Source: Novosphingobium sp. IK01 (GTDB lineage: Bacteria; Pseudomonadota; Alphaproteobacteria; Sphingomonadales; Sphingomonadaceae). From it: a stretch of 64,000 nt of DNA. A program made the position numbers and the translations under genes. Numbering within the stretch: position 1 is the stretch's first letter; every line of letters starts with the position of its first letter. The notes beneath the pieces are model-generated. The model saw nothing but the letters and a program-made list of their open reading frames with translations, had not been told where the DNA came from and ran no database searches. Below are positions 37,266 to 45,267 of this stretch, piece by piece. The stretch is taken from NCBI RefSeq assembly GCF_033242265.1, contig NZ_BTFW01000001.1, forward strand, positions 2,035,001 to 2,099,000, in the 5' to 3' direction.

Positions 37266-38039
37266 ATGCCCGTCACCACCCCTTCCGACCGCATTCTCGA
37301 CGCCGCGCGCACCACGCTGACACGCCAGCAGGCCGAACGGAATGCCTCGGTGCGCGGCCCCTCGATCGGCGCGCGTTCGGCCGAAATGAAACGCCGCCAC
37401 ATCGCCCGCAAGGCCGCGCGCATGGCCATGGCCGTGGGCGTGATCCTCGTCGTGGCGATGGCTGCGGGCCTCGCGCTCGACGGCATCGGGCTGGGCGGCT
37501 TCGTGCTGACGGTTCTGGCCGTTCTGGCCGCGCTCGGCTTCTTTGCCATGTTCCCGCGCTTCAGGGCGCCCGACCTTGCCTCGATCAACAAGGGCGACGC
37601 CCATACGATGGTCGGGCGCACCGAACTCTGGCTCGAAGCCCAGCGCCCCAGCCTGCCCGCCCCTGCCGTGCGCCTGGTCGACACGATCGGCCTCCAGCTC
37701 GACGCTCTGGGCGCCCAGCTTCAGGGCATCGACCCGGCCGAGCCCGCCGTCGGGCAAGTCCGCAGCCTCGTGGGCGAACACCTGCCCGGCATGATCGAAA
37801 GCTGGCGCCGCATCCCCGCCCATTTGCGCAGCGAGGAACGCGCAGGCCGCACCGCCGACGAACAACTGGCCGATGGCCTCGGCAAGATCAGCGCCGAAAT
37901 CGACCAGATCACCCGCGAACTGGCCTCGGGCGACCTCGATGCCCTCGCCGTGCGCGGACGCTATCTTGACTATCGCTATGGCGATGGGCTGGAAGACACC
38001 CCGGCGGCGCCATCTCTGAGCGCACCACACAATTCGTGA
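37266..38039 (+). CDS. XpaC-like membrane protein
   Basis: A 257-residue protein with a basic N-terminal region, two adjacent membrane helices (about 53-72 and 75-95) and a helical cytoplasmic C-terminal part (DELGKISAEIDQIT-type heptads). Position directly after telA and the two-helix layout suggest the XpaC ('5-bromo-4-chloroindolyl phosphate hydrolysis') family, whose name reflects an old phenotype rather than a known reaction. I rate the family call as moderate. The PHA-region gene follows after 18 bases. Confidence 0.7.
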   Translation: MPVTTPSDRILDAARTTLTRQQAERNASVRGPSIGARSAEMKRRHIARKAARMAMAVGVILVVAMAAGLALDGIGLGGFVLTVLAVLAALGFFAMFPRFRAPDLASINKGDAHTMVGRTELWLEAQRPSLPAPAVRLVDTIGLQLDALGAQLQGIDPAEPAVGQVRSLVGEHLPGMIESWRRIPAHLRSEERAGRTADEQLADGLGKISAEIDQITRELASGDLDALAVRGRYLDYRYGDGLEDTPAAPSLSAPHNS

Positions 38040-38057
38040 TTCTGGAGACCTCGAAGC

Positions 38058-38363
38058 ATGCGCGTGACCCTGCCCCACACCCTCGGCAAGGATGAAGTCC
38101 GCCGCCGCATGGAAAGCCGTCTGGGCCGCGCCTCGGAAAAGGCCAGCAACCTGATCGGCGGGATGGCCCAGGTCGAAGCGGCGTGGAGCGATGCCGATCA
38201 CCTGACGATGACCGTCTCCTCGATGGGCTTCACCGTCCCCTCCGCGGTGACGATCGAGGAAACCCAGCTCCTGTTCGACGTGGAAATCCCGGCTGGCATG
38301 GGCTTTGCGCGCGGCATGATCGAAACCATGGTCCGCGAAAAGGGGCAGAAGCTGCTCGGCTGA
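38058..38363 (+). CDS. Polyhydroxyalkanoic acid system (PHA_gran_rgn) family protein
   Basis: A 101-residue protein beginning with the family pattern VTLPHTLGKDEVRRRMES and with the beta-rich core WSDADHLTMTVSSMGFTVPS and MGFARGMIETMVREKGQKLL at the end. Members occur near PHA synthesis loci in some bacteria, but none of phaA/B/C is in this window. The function is unknown; granule association is inferred from the family name only. It is the third gene of an apparent operon with telA and the XpaC-like gene. Confidence 0.8.
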   Translation: MRVTLPHTLGKDEVRRRMESRLGRASEKASNLIGGMAQVEAAWSDADHLTMTVSSMGFTVPSAVTIEETQLLFDVEIPAGMGFARGMIETMVREKGQKLLG

Positions 38364-38455
38364 GGCGCTTCTGGCGATGAAGAGAGAAGAAAAGGGATGA
38401 CGAAGGGGGCAGGGCCCCCTTCAGCCCATTAGTTTTGGACAGGGCAGCGCCAGAT

Positions 38456-39157
38456 TCAGGCGCCGTAGCGTGTCCCGTCGATCAGGCCCGCTTCGGCAAA
38501 GCCCGCCTTGCGCAGGCGGCAGCTGTCGCATTCCCCGCAGGCCCGGCCATCGGGCAGCGGATCGTAGCACGACCAGCTTTCCCCGGCCTCAAGCCCAAGC
38601 CGCGCCGCTTCCTGCGCGATTTCCGATTTCTTGAGGTGCTGGAGCGGGGCGTGGACCGTCACCGTGCCTCCCTCGCTGCCGATCTTGGTGGCCACGCGGG
38701 CCAGATCCTGAAAGCCGCCGATGAATTCGGGGCGGCAATCCGGGTAGCCCGAATAGTCGAGCGCATTGACCCCGATGAACAGGTCTTTCGAGCCCGCCGC
38801 CTCGGCCCAGGCGAGCGCGAGCGAGAGGAACACGAGGTTGCGCGCGGGCACATAAGTCACCGGAATGTCGTCGCCCAGCCCGTCCTTGGGCACGTCGATC
38901 GCATCGGTCAGCGCCGAACCGCCGAACTGGCGCAAGTCGAGCGGCAGGATCACATGGCGCTCGACCCCCAGGCGCGCGGCAATCGTGCGCGCGGCATCGA
39001 GTTCGACACGGTGGCGCTGGTTGTAGTCGATGGTCAGGGCCAGAACGCGATAGCCCTGTTCCTGCGCAAGCCCGGCACAGACCATGGAATCGAGGCCACC
39101 GGAAAGCAGTACGACCGCCAGCGGGGCCGAGGACGTCGAAGAAGCAAGATCATTCAT
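38456..39157 (-). CDS. queC: 7-cyano-7-deazaguanine (preQ0) synthase
   Basis: ATP-dependent conversion of 7-carboxy-7-deazaguanine to preQ0 in queuosine synthesis. The 233-residue protein has the PP-loop SGGLDS (about 19-24), [29 protein letters not shown], and a C-terminal zinc site of four cysteines ([18 protein letters not shown]). It is convergent with the PHA-region gene. No queDEF genes are adjacent, and I see no preQ1 riboswitch upstream. Confidence 0.96.
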   Translation of the reverse strand: MNDLASSTSSAPLAVVLLSGGLDSMVCAGLAQEQGYRVLALTIDYNQRHRVELDAARTIAARLGVERHVILPLDLRQFGGSALTDAIDVPKDGLGDDIPVTYVPARNLVFLSLALAWAEAAGSKDLFIGVNALDYSGYPDCRPEFIGGFQDLARVATKIGSEGGTVTVHAPLQHLKKSEIAQEAARLGLEAGESWSCYDPLPDGRACGECDSCRLRKAGFAEAGLIDGTRYGA

Positions 39158-39208
39158 GCTGCCGGGCTAGCCCCCCACGCGCCGGGCGGCAAGTCCTCCC
39201 TTGCGCTC

Positions 39209-39631
39209 TCAGCGCCGGCAGACCCCCACGCGCCGGGCCTCCGCCGTGAAGGAAAACGGCAGGCCATGGGCAATGCCCTGCGTCTCGATCTGCACCAGCG
39301 AATCGTTTTCCATGCGCATCCGGGTCATCCCCGAACCCGCCGTGCCGCAAGTATAGCTGACCGTGACAGCGTTCGGCTCGTCCTGAACGACGAACTGGCG
39401 GCACTGCAAGCCCGTGTGGCGAAGCTGGATCAGCGGGCGGCCATCGGCCAGGCACATCCGCGTATCGGCCATGCCGCCATCGCGCGCATGGACGAGCCAT
39501 TGACCGGAGGCCAGATGGGCGAGCATTTCGAGCGCAGGATGCCCCGGCTGGGCCCAGGCGCTACCGCCAAGGCACCCCAACACGCCGATCCCAACTGCAC
39601 AACCATGGCGCACAGCGCGCATGAACGTCAT
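39209..39631 (-). CDS. Periplasmic protein of unknown function (DUF3617-like)
   Basis: A 140-residue secreted protein with signal peptide ending near SAWAQ (about 28). The mature part has four cysteines (RMCLADG, GLQCRQF, SYTCGTAG, GVCRR), consistent with two disulfides, and a short beta-rich body. The spacing recalls DUF3617 proteins, but I am not certain. The start is ATG 39631 (MTFMRAV) or 39622. It lies 51 bases upstream of queC on the same strand. Confidence 0.65.
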   Translation of the reverse strand: MTFMRAVRHGCAVGIGVLGCLGGSAWAQPGHPALEMLAHLASGQWLVHARDGGMADTRMCLADGRPLIQLRHTGLQCRQFVVQDEPNAVTVSYTCGTAGSGMTRMRMENDSLVQIETQGIAHGLPFSFTAEARRVGVCRR

Positions 39632-39800
39632 CGCCAAAACTCCCGCACATGTGTCCGAACCCACGCGAACACACGAAACCCCGTGCCCTGTATATAAGCC
39701 ATCAGCCCCGATGCTTGAAGGGGGCCTGCCCAGACAGCGCCGCTCTGTTCTGTTTGTAAAGCCTGCGTCGCCCGATGAAGACAGCGGACGACGCAAACCT

Positions 39801-39844
39801 GTTCAGAAGTGGCCTGTTCAGAAGTGGCCTATTCAGAAATGGAT
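39801..39844. repeat. 15-bp tandem repeat covering the hslO stop codon
   Basis: GTTCAGAAGTGGCCT occurs at 39801-39815 and 39816-39830. A third, diverged unit ATTCAGAAATGGAT at 39831-39844 includes the hslO stop (TCA on the plus strand, 39833-39835) and its last codons. The two outer units therefore look like copies of the gene end. Confidence 0.9.
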
Positions 39845-40726
39845 CGGGAAGGCGCGCGAACAGAACGCGCAATCGACGACGATCTCGCCGTTTTCATCGG
39901 CCATCTCGGCGCGCTCTGCCTCGCCGAAACGAGCCAGAATCTCGCGGTAATACTCGCTCGTGCAGCGGCAGCCACGGCTCAGCACGGTGCCACGCGCAAC
40001 GCGCACCTCGCTTTCCTCGTGGAACAGGCGCCAGACCAGACTTTCGAGGCCGAGCGCCGGATCGGTCAGTTCTTCGACGCTCAGCGTCCCGGCCAGCGCC
40101 GCGATGTGCTCCCATTCGGGATGGTCGAGCCGGGCATGGAGCCGCTCGCGCCCTTCCTCGCCATCGGGCAGATGCTGCACCAGCATGCCACCGGCCACGC
40201 AGTGGCCGTCCTGCTGGCTCACCCCGACACGGATCAGCGTGGGCACCTGTTCGGACTGGAAGAAATAGGCTTCGCAGGCCTGGGCCAGGCTTTCGCCTTC
40301 GAGCGGGACGATGCCCTGATAGCGCTGGTCGCTGCTGGCCAGATCGAAGGTGATCGCCAGATAGCCATCGCCGAACAGCGCATGAAGCGAGGGATTCGGC
40401 CCCAGTTCGTCGAGGCGCGCGCGGTCGTGGCGGACATAGCCGCGCACTTCGCCGCCGCGATAATCGCACACGAGCAGTTCGACGACGCCATCCTGCGTCT
40501 GGGCCTGCATCGTCAGCTGGCCATCGTCGTCCTTGAGCAGCGCGCCCAGCAGGGCGGTGAGCACGAGGGCCTCGGCCAGCACCTTGCGGATCGGGGCGGG
40601 ATAGGAATGGGCCGAGAGCACGGTGTCGAGCACCGGCCCAAGGCGAACCACGCGCCCCCGCGCATCGCGCGCGGGAACGGTGAACTGAAGAACCTGATCA
40701 AATCCGGTTTCGGTCTGTTCGGTCAT
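39833..40726 (-). CDS. hslO: Hsp33 redox-regulated holdase chaperone
   Basis: A cytoplasmic chaperone switched on by oxidative stress and heat. The 297-residue protein ends in the zinc redox switch: CxC at about 253-255 (GCRC) and CxxC at about 286-289 (DCAFCSRAFP). The N-terminal domain shows AEALVLTALLGALLKDDDGQ and VELLVCDYRGGEVRGYVR. The start at 40726 is typical. It lies downstream of argF, separated by the second three-hairpin element. Confidence 0.95.
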   Translation of the reverse strand: MTEQTETGFDQVLQFTVPARDARGRVVRLGPVLDTVLSAHSYPAPIRKVLAEALVLTALLGALLKDDDGQLTMQAQTQDGVVELLVCDYRGGEVRGYVRHDRARLDELGPNPSLHALFGDGYLAITFDLASSDQRYQGIVPLEGESLAQACEAYFFQSEQVPTLIRVGVSQQDGHCVAGGMLVQHLPDGEEGRERLHARLDHPEWEHIAALAGTLSVEELTDPALGLESLVWRLFHEESEVRVARGTVLSRGCRCTSEYYREILARFGEAERAEMADENGEIVVDCAFCSRAFPIHF

Positions 40727-40798
40727 GGGATCTTTCGTCTGTCGGTATTGCGCCCAATATTGGGTGCCCGATGCCCGATTTGAACCTCAGAGTCCGAT

Positions 40799-40935
40799 CC
40801 GAAATTCGCCAAAGGGGCGAATTTCGGTCCGGCACCAGCCCGCTCCCCCACCCGACCTCCCATAGGGTACTATCGTTGGGAGGCCGGGTGGGGGAGCGGG
40901 CTGGTGCCGGACTATCCGAAACGATAGTTTCGGAT
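40799..40935. repeat. Three-hairpin palindromic element, copy 2 (flanks inverted)
   Basis: A 12-bp stem CCGAAATTCGCC spans 40799-40827. The large stem has 34-bp arms (40828-40861 and 40878-40911, one G.T-type mismatch) with loop ATAGGGTACTATCGTT. A 9-bp stem ATCCGAAAC spans 40914-40935. The order of the two small hairpins is reversed relative to copy 1. It ends seven bases from the argF stop, so again it is directly 3' of a minus-strand gene. Confidence 0.95.
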
Positions 40936-40942
40936 CAGCCTC

Positions 40943-41896
40943 TTAAATCTGCCCGAAGGCCCAGCGCAGCACCGATTTCTGGGCATGGATGCGGTTTTCC
41001 GCCTCGTCCCAGACCACCGAGCGCGGCCCGTCGATCACCGCGTCGGTCACTTCCTCGTTGCGGTGGGCCGGCAGGCAATGAAGGAACAGCGCATCGCCCT
41101 TCGCATGGGCCATGAGCGCCTCGTTCACCTGAAACGGCGCCATGGCCGCCAGCTTGGCCTCGGCATGGGCCTGCCCCATCGAGATCCAGGTGTCGGTGAC
41201 GACGACATCGGCCCCCGCCACGGCCTGCACCGCATCGCGATGGACCGTGATCTTCGCCCCGGCGGCTTGCGCGCGCGCCACGAAGCCCGCGTCGCAGTCA
41301 TAGCCTTCGGGAACGCCGATGCGCACGTTGAACTTCATCAGTCCGGCGGCCTCGACAATCGAATTGAGCACGTTGTTGCCATCGCCGAGCCAGGCCACTT
41401 CCAGCCCTTCGAGCGGCTTGCCCTGCTCGATCACGGTCAACAGGTCGGCCATGATCTGGCACGGGTGCGAAAGGTCGGTCAGGCCATTGATGACCGGCAC
41501 GCTGGCATAATGGGCCAGTTCCTCGACTTTGGCGTGGTCGTCGGTGCGCAGCATGATCGCATCGACCATGCGGCTGAGCACGCGCGCGGTGTCGGCAATC
41601 GTCTCGCCCCGGCCAAGCTGGGTCGTCCCGGCATCGAGGATCAGCGCCGAGCCACCGAGCTGGCGCATCGCCATGTCGAACGAAACGCGCGTGCGCGTGG
41701 AATTCTTCTCGAAAACCAGCGCCAGAACACGCCCGGCCAGCGGCGCATCGTCGTCGACACGCCCCTTGGCAAACGTCGCGCGCGCAGCCTTGCGGGCCAC
41801 GGCGTCGGCCAGCATGGCCGCCACCGCATCGTGGCCCGCATCGGACAGATTGAGGAAATGCCGTCCCGTTTCAGTCCCCGTCTCAATCATAGTCAT
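40943..41896 (-). CDS. argF: Ornithine carbamoyltransferase
   Basis: Makes citrulline from ornithine and carbamoyl phosphate. The 317-residue protein has the carbamoyl-phosphate motif [13 protein letters not shown], the ornithine-side HPCQ in [11 protein letters not shown], and HCLPAHR near the C-terminus. The start is ATG 41896 (MTMIETG) or 41890. It follows argD by 10 bases in an argD-argF operon. argH is elsewhere in the window, so arginine genes are scattered. Confidence 0.96.
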   Translation of the reverse strand: MTMIETGTETGRHFLNLSDAGHDAVAAMLADAVARKAARATFAKGRVDDDAPLAGRVLALVFEKNSTRTRVSFDMAMRQLGGSALILDAGTTQLGRGETIADTARVLSRMVDAIMLRTDDHAKVEELAHYASVPVINGLTDLSHPCQIMADLLTVIEQGKPLEGLEVAWLGDGNNVLNSIVEAAGLMKFNVRIGVPEGYDCDAGFVARAQAAGAKITVHRDAVQAVAGADVVVTDTWISMGQAHAEAKLAAMAPFQVNEALMAHAKGDALFLHCLPAHRNEEVTDAVIDGPRSVVWDEAENRIHAQKSVLRWAFGQI

Positions 41897-41906
41897 GTCA
41901 GAAATC

Positions 41907-43103
41907 TCACGCTGTCGGTGCAGGGGGAGCATAGCTGGCGGCGGCCGCCGAAAGCTTGTCCATGAATTCGTCGATGTGGCTGTCGTCGATCACCAGCGGG
42001 GGCAGGATGCGCAGCGTCATGTCGCCCGCCGAAACCGCCAGAACCTGATGATTGTCGCGCATGTGGGCCACGAAAGGACGCGGCTCCATCTTGCACTTGA
42101 GGCCCAGCATCAGCCCGCGCCCGCGCACGAGTTCGAACATGTCGGGATAGTTGCCGATGAACTGTTCGAGCCGCGCCTTGAGGCGATCGCCCGTGGCACG
42201 GACCTGGCCGAGGAATTCGGCATTGGCGACCACGTCGAGCACGGCCTCGCCCGCCGCCATGGCCAGCGGGTTGCCGCCATAGGTGCTGCCGTGGGTGCCG
42301 ATCACCATGCCGCGCGCCGCCTTTTCGCTGGCCAGGCACCCGCCGAGCGGGAAACCGCCGCCGATGCCCTTGGCGATCGCCATGATGTCGGGCTCGATGC
42401 CATAGTGTTCATAGGCGAACATCGCGCCGGTACGGGCCACGCCGCACTGCACTTCGTCGAAGATCAGCATGAGGTCGTGCGCGTCGCACAGTTCGCGCAG
42501 GCCCTTGATGAAGGCCTCGTCCCCCTCGCGGATGCCGCCCTCGCCCTGGATCGGCTCGACCAGAATGCCCGCCGTGTGCGGCCCGATCAGCGCCTTGGCC
42601 GCCTCAAGGTCGTTGAAATCGACATAGTGGAAGCCGGGCAGCAGGGGCAGGAAGCCCTTGTGCATCTTGTCCTGGTCCGACGCGCTGATCGTGCCCATCG
42701 TGCGCCCGTGGAAGGCGTTGCGGAAGGCGATGATCTCGAAGCGGTCGGGGCTCTGGCCATGATACTGGTGATAGGCGCGCGCAGTCTTGATCGCGCATTC
42801 CACCGCCTCGGCCCCCGAATTGGTGAAGAACACGGTGTCGGCAAAGGTCATGTCGACCAGGCGCTGGGCCAGCTTCTCGCCCTGCGGGCTGCCATAGAGA
42901 TTCGAGACATGCATCAGCGTCTCGACCTGCCGCTGGAGCGCGCCGATCAGGTGCGGATGCGAATGACCCAGAATGTTGACGGCAATGCCGCTGGCGAAAT
43001 CGAGATAGCGCGTCCCGTCTTCCGAAATCAGGTGGCAATGCTCGCCTCGCACCGGACGCACGCCGCACCGGGGATAGACGGGCATCAGCGGGGTGATCGA
43101 CAT
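41907..43103 (-). CDS. argD: Acetylornithine/succinyldiaminopimelate aminotransferase
   Basis: PLP aminotransferase of arginine (and often lysine) synthesis. The 398-residue class III protein has [27 protein letters not shown], the PLP-lysine segment [14 protein letters not shown] and [19 protein letters not shown] lies seven bases before the ATG at 43103; the frame is open upstream without homology. It is the first gene of argD-argF. Confidence 0.96.
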   Translation of the reverse strand: MSITPLMPVYPRCGVRPVRGEHCHLISEDGTRYLDFASGIAVNILGHSHPHLIGALQRQVETLMHVSNLYGSPQGEKLAQRLVDMTFADTVFFTNSGAEAVECAIKTARAYHQYHGQSPDRFEIIAFRNAFHGRTMGTISASDQDKMHKGFLPLLPGFHYVDFNDLEAAKALIGPHTAGILVEPIQGEGGIREGDEAFIKGLRELCDAHDLMLIFDEVQCGVARTGAMFAYEHYGIEPDIMAIAKGIGGGFPLGGCLASEKAARGMVIGTHGSTYGGNPLAMAAGEAVLDVVANAEFLGQVRATGDRLKARLEQFIGNYPDMFELVRGRGLMLGLKCKMEPRPFVAHMRDNHQVLAVSAGDMTLRILPPLVIDDSHIDEFMDKLSAAAASYAPPAPTA

Positions 43104-43177
43104 GGAACGACTCCTGTATTTTCGGAAAAAAATGGGATCAGATGAGACGATTTTCTGGAAAAAACGCACACAAACGA

Positions 43178-43263
43178 CAAATGGCGGCCCAGCGGACCGC
43201 CATTTGCACGCGTATGTGGTGGGTGCATGACACCGGGCGGCTATCGCCCCCGGTGTATCATGC
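43178..43263. terminator. Two inverted repeats between the cold-shock gene and argD
   Basis: One perfect 10-bp stem CAAATGGCGG/CCGCCATTTG lies at 43178-43206. A second imperfect palindrome around CACCGGGCG...CGCCCCCGGTG lies at about 43225-43263. Both are downstream of the cold-shock gene on the minus strand. A T-run appears only further along, so they are probable but not certain terminators. Confidence 0.55.
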
Positions 43264-43271
43264 CGCCGGGA

Positions 43272-44045
43272 TCAGTCCTGGCGCGGCACCAGGTTGACCG
43301 CCGAGTACTTGCCTCGTCGATCGACCTCGAGGTCGAACTCCAGCTTGTCGCCTTCGTTGAGCTCACGCAGGCCGGAACGTTCCACGGCGCTGATGTGCAC
43401 GAACGCGTCGGGCTGGCCATCATCACGGGTGATGAAGCCGAAGCCCTTCATGCTGTTGAAGAACTTGACGGTGCCAGTGGCCTTTTCGCCGGTCAGCTGA
43501 CGCTGCGGGGCAGCGGGCTTGGCAGCGACGGGGATCACATCGCCGACGACCTGAAGGTCAGCCGCCGAGATCTTGCCACCGCGATCGACGAGGTTGAATT
43601 CGAGCGTCTGGCCTTCGGCCAGGCCTTCGAGGCCCGCACGTTCGACAGCGCTGATGTGAACGAACACGTCTTCGCCGCCGTCTTCACGCTGGATGAAGCC
43701 GAAGCCCTTCTGGCCGTTGAAGAACTTTACGACGCCCTTGCCGGTGCCGACGACCTGTGCGGGCATGCCGCCACCACCGCCGCCACGCGGGCCGCCGCCG
43801 AAGCCGCCGCCACTGCGACCGCCACCAAAGCCACCGCGATCACCACCGCCGAAGCCGCCGCGATCACCGCCACCGAAGCCGCCGCCGCTGCGACCGCCAC
43901 CGAAGCCACCACGATCACCGCCGCCGAAGCCGCCGCGATCATAGCCGCCACCGAAACCGCCACCGCCGTAGGGATCGAAACCGTCGTCGCCGAAACCGTC
44001 GCGCTTGTCGCGTCCGCGACCACGCCGCCCTCTGTCAAAACCCAT
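43272..44045 (-). CDS. Dual cold-shock-domain protein with Gly/Arg-rich N-terminus
   Basis: A 257-residue RNA-binding protein. Residues 1-93 are a low-complexity tract of GGFGGG and DRGG/RSGG repeats. Two cold-shock domains follow (about 98-165 and 187-255), each with RNP1 ([20 protein letters not shown]) and RNP2 (VFVHIS; AFVHIS). Tandem CSD proteins are common in alphaproteobacteria, but an RGG-like leader is less so and would favour RNA condensate or multivalent binding; that is inference. The ATG is at 44045; a TTG at 44054 is unlikely. A leader of about 110 bases lies upstream. Confidence 0.9.
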   Translation of the reverse strand: MGFDRGRRGRGRDKRDGFGDDGFDPYGGGGFGGGYDRGGFGGGDRGGFGGGRSGGGFGGGDRGGFGGGDRGGFGGGRSGGGFGGGPRGGGGGGMPAQVVGTGKGVVKFFNGQKGFGFIQREDGGEDVFVHISAVERAGLEGLAEGQTLEFNLVDRGGKISAADLQVVGDVIPVAAKPAAPQRQLTGEKATGTVKFFNSMKGFGFITRDDGQPDAFVHISAVERSGLRELNEGDKLEFDLEVDRRGKYSAVNLVPRQD

Positions 44046-44632
44046 AAAACCCAATAGACCTTACATTCCGCCCCAATTTTCCCGGCGCCCCTGGCCGGAC
44101 GCGGAGACCAGGGACACGACAAAGAATAACGCCGGGTTGTGGCCGGCCCTCTCCATTGCACCAAGGACTATAGCGAAAAAAAAGCCGATGCGCGAACGGA
44201 ATCGACGAAACATGCTCGATTCTGGCTCGGAACATCGGACTTGAAGCACCATTCATGACAAATGTGCCGTATTTTCCTAGGGCAGGCAGCCTTTCGCGAG
44301 GCTGAACGATCCGGAAAAAGCACGTCACCTTCGGTATCGTCAACGCTGCCAGAGCCCCTCTGGCACGGTCATGAAACGCTAACGACATGCAATATACGCC
44401 CCACTCCACCTTCGGTGCAGGCAAGGGAATCGATCCGGGAATCGGCATCCCCACCGCAGATTCCCTCCCCGCGCCCCCTTCCCGCCGCGCCCTCCGCCCG
44501 CCTTCGCCGCTCCGCGCGATGAATTGGGGGTCCACATTCCCGCCTGCGATACCTATGACAGCATCGGCGCTCCAGCCTTCGCAGGGCAGGCTTCCATCAC
44601 GGCCCGCCCGTTCACTCGCATAAGGTATTGCC
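44046..44632. other. Long intergenic region upstream of the cold-shock gene
   Basis: About 590 bases between the divergent cold-shock and TIGR01244-type genes. Small frames exist but none has a recognisable product or ribosome site. On the minus strand TATAGT (plus-strand 44167-44172), after a run of eight T, is a candidate -10 box that would give a leader of about 110 bases. No clear -35 sequence is seen. The rest shows nothing I can name. Confidence 0.45.
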
Positions 44633-45073
44633 ATGTCCCAGTTCCGCCAGATCGACAGCCACTTCCTGGCCAGCCCGCAGATCACCCTCGACGATGTTGC
44701 CGCCGCGCAGGCGCTCGGGGTGAAGCTGATCGTCAACAATCGCCCCGAAGGCGAATCCGACGACCAGACGCCCGGCTCTGCCATCGAGGCCGCCGCCCAT
44801 GCCGCAGGGATCGCCTATGTCGCCATTCCCGTGACCCACGCCGGTTTCTCGATGCCGCAAGTCGAGGCGATGCAGAAGGCGCTGGCGCAAGCGGGCGAGG
44901 CGCCGGTCCTTGGCTATTGCCGTTCGGGCACGCGCTCGACCCTGCTCTGGGCCCTTGCCCAGGCCGCCAACGGCGCCAATCCGTTCGAAATCGCCGCCAA
45001 GGCCGCCTCGGGCGGGTACGACATCAGCCCGATCCGCGCCCAGGTCGACATCCTGAGCGCCCGCGCCAACTGA
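44633..45073 (+). CDS. TIGR01244-type phosphatase/sulfur-transferase-like protein
   Basis: A 146-residue protein with the dual-specificity-phosphatase-like fold of the TIGR01244 (BLH-type) family: VKLIVNNRPEGESDDQTPG and the P-loop GYCRSGTRS with the nucleophilic Cys at about 96. Related domains sit fused to or near persulfide dioxygenases and rhodaneses in sulfide handling. Here it is a single gene, so the substrate is unknown. AAGG lies about eight bases before the ATG. Confidence 0.87.
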   Translation: MSQFRQIDSHFLASPQITLDDVAAAQALGVKLIVNNRPEGESDDQTPGSAIEAAAHAAGIAYVAIPVTHAGFSMPQVEAMQKALAQAGEAPVLGYCRSGTRSTLLWALAQAANGANPFEIAAKAASGGYDISPIRAQVDILSARAN

Positions 45074-45267
45074 GCGCCGCGCCCCAAAGCCCGGAGCGAC
45101 AGGACCCGAGCAACCGGCACAGCCGCGCGGGTCGTAAGGAAGGGCCGCGCGACTGTCCCATCCGGGCACGCCTCGGGATTTTACATTGCATGACATTACA
45201 AACCGGGCGCATCGGGCTAGGAGGCGTGCAACACCCGTAACACGCAACCCCCAAATCCCTTTCGCCC
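45074..45267. other. Leader of the PEP-CTERM protein gene
   Basis: Intergenic stretch with an imperfect hairpin around CGCGCGGGTCG...GGCCGCGCG (about 45124-45153) that could end the upstream transcript. An A/T-rich patch, TTTTACATTGCATGACATTAC, at about 45179-45199 is a plausible promoter area. Confidence 0.35.

Noticed and set aside
39158..39208. preQ1 riboswitch linked to queC
   Set aside because: The upstream region of queC is only about 50 bases and shows no preQ1-type pseudoknot pattern; QueC may be transcribed with the upstream gene.
44387..44623. Possible 78-residue small gene
   Set aside because: Pro/Ser-rich product, no ribosome-binding site and no family; treated as leader/intergenic DNA.
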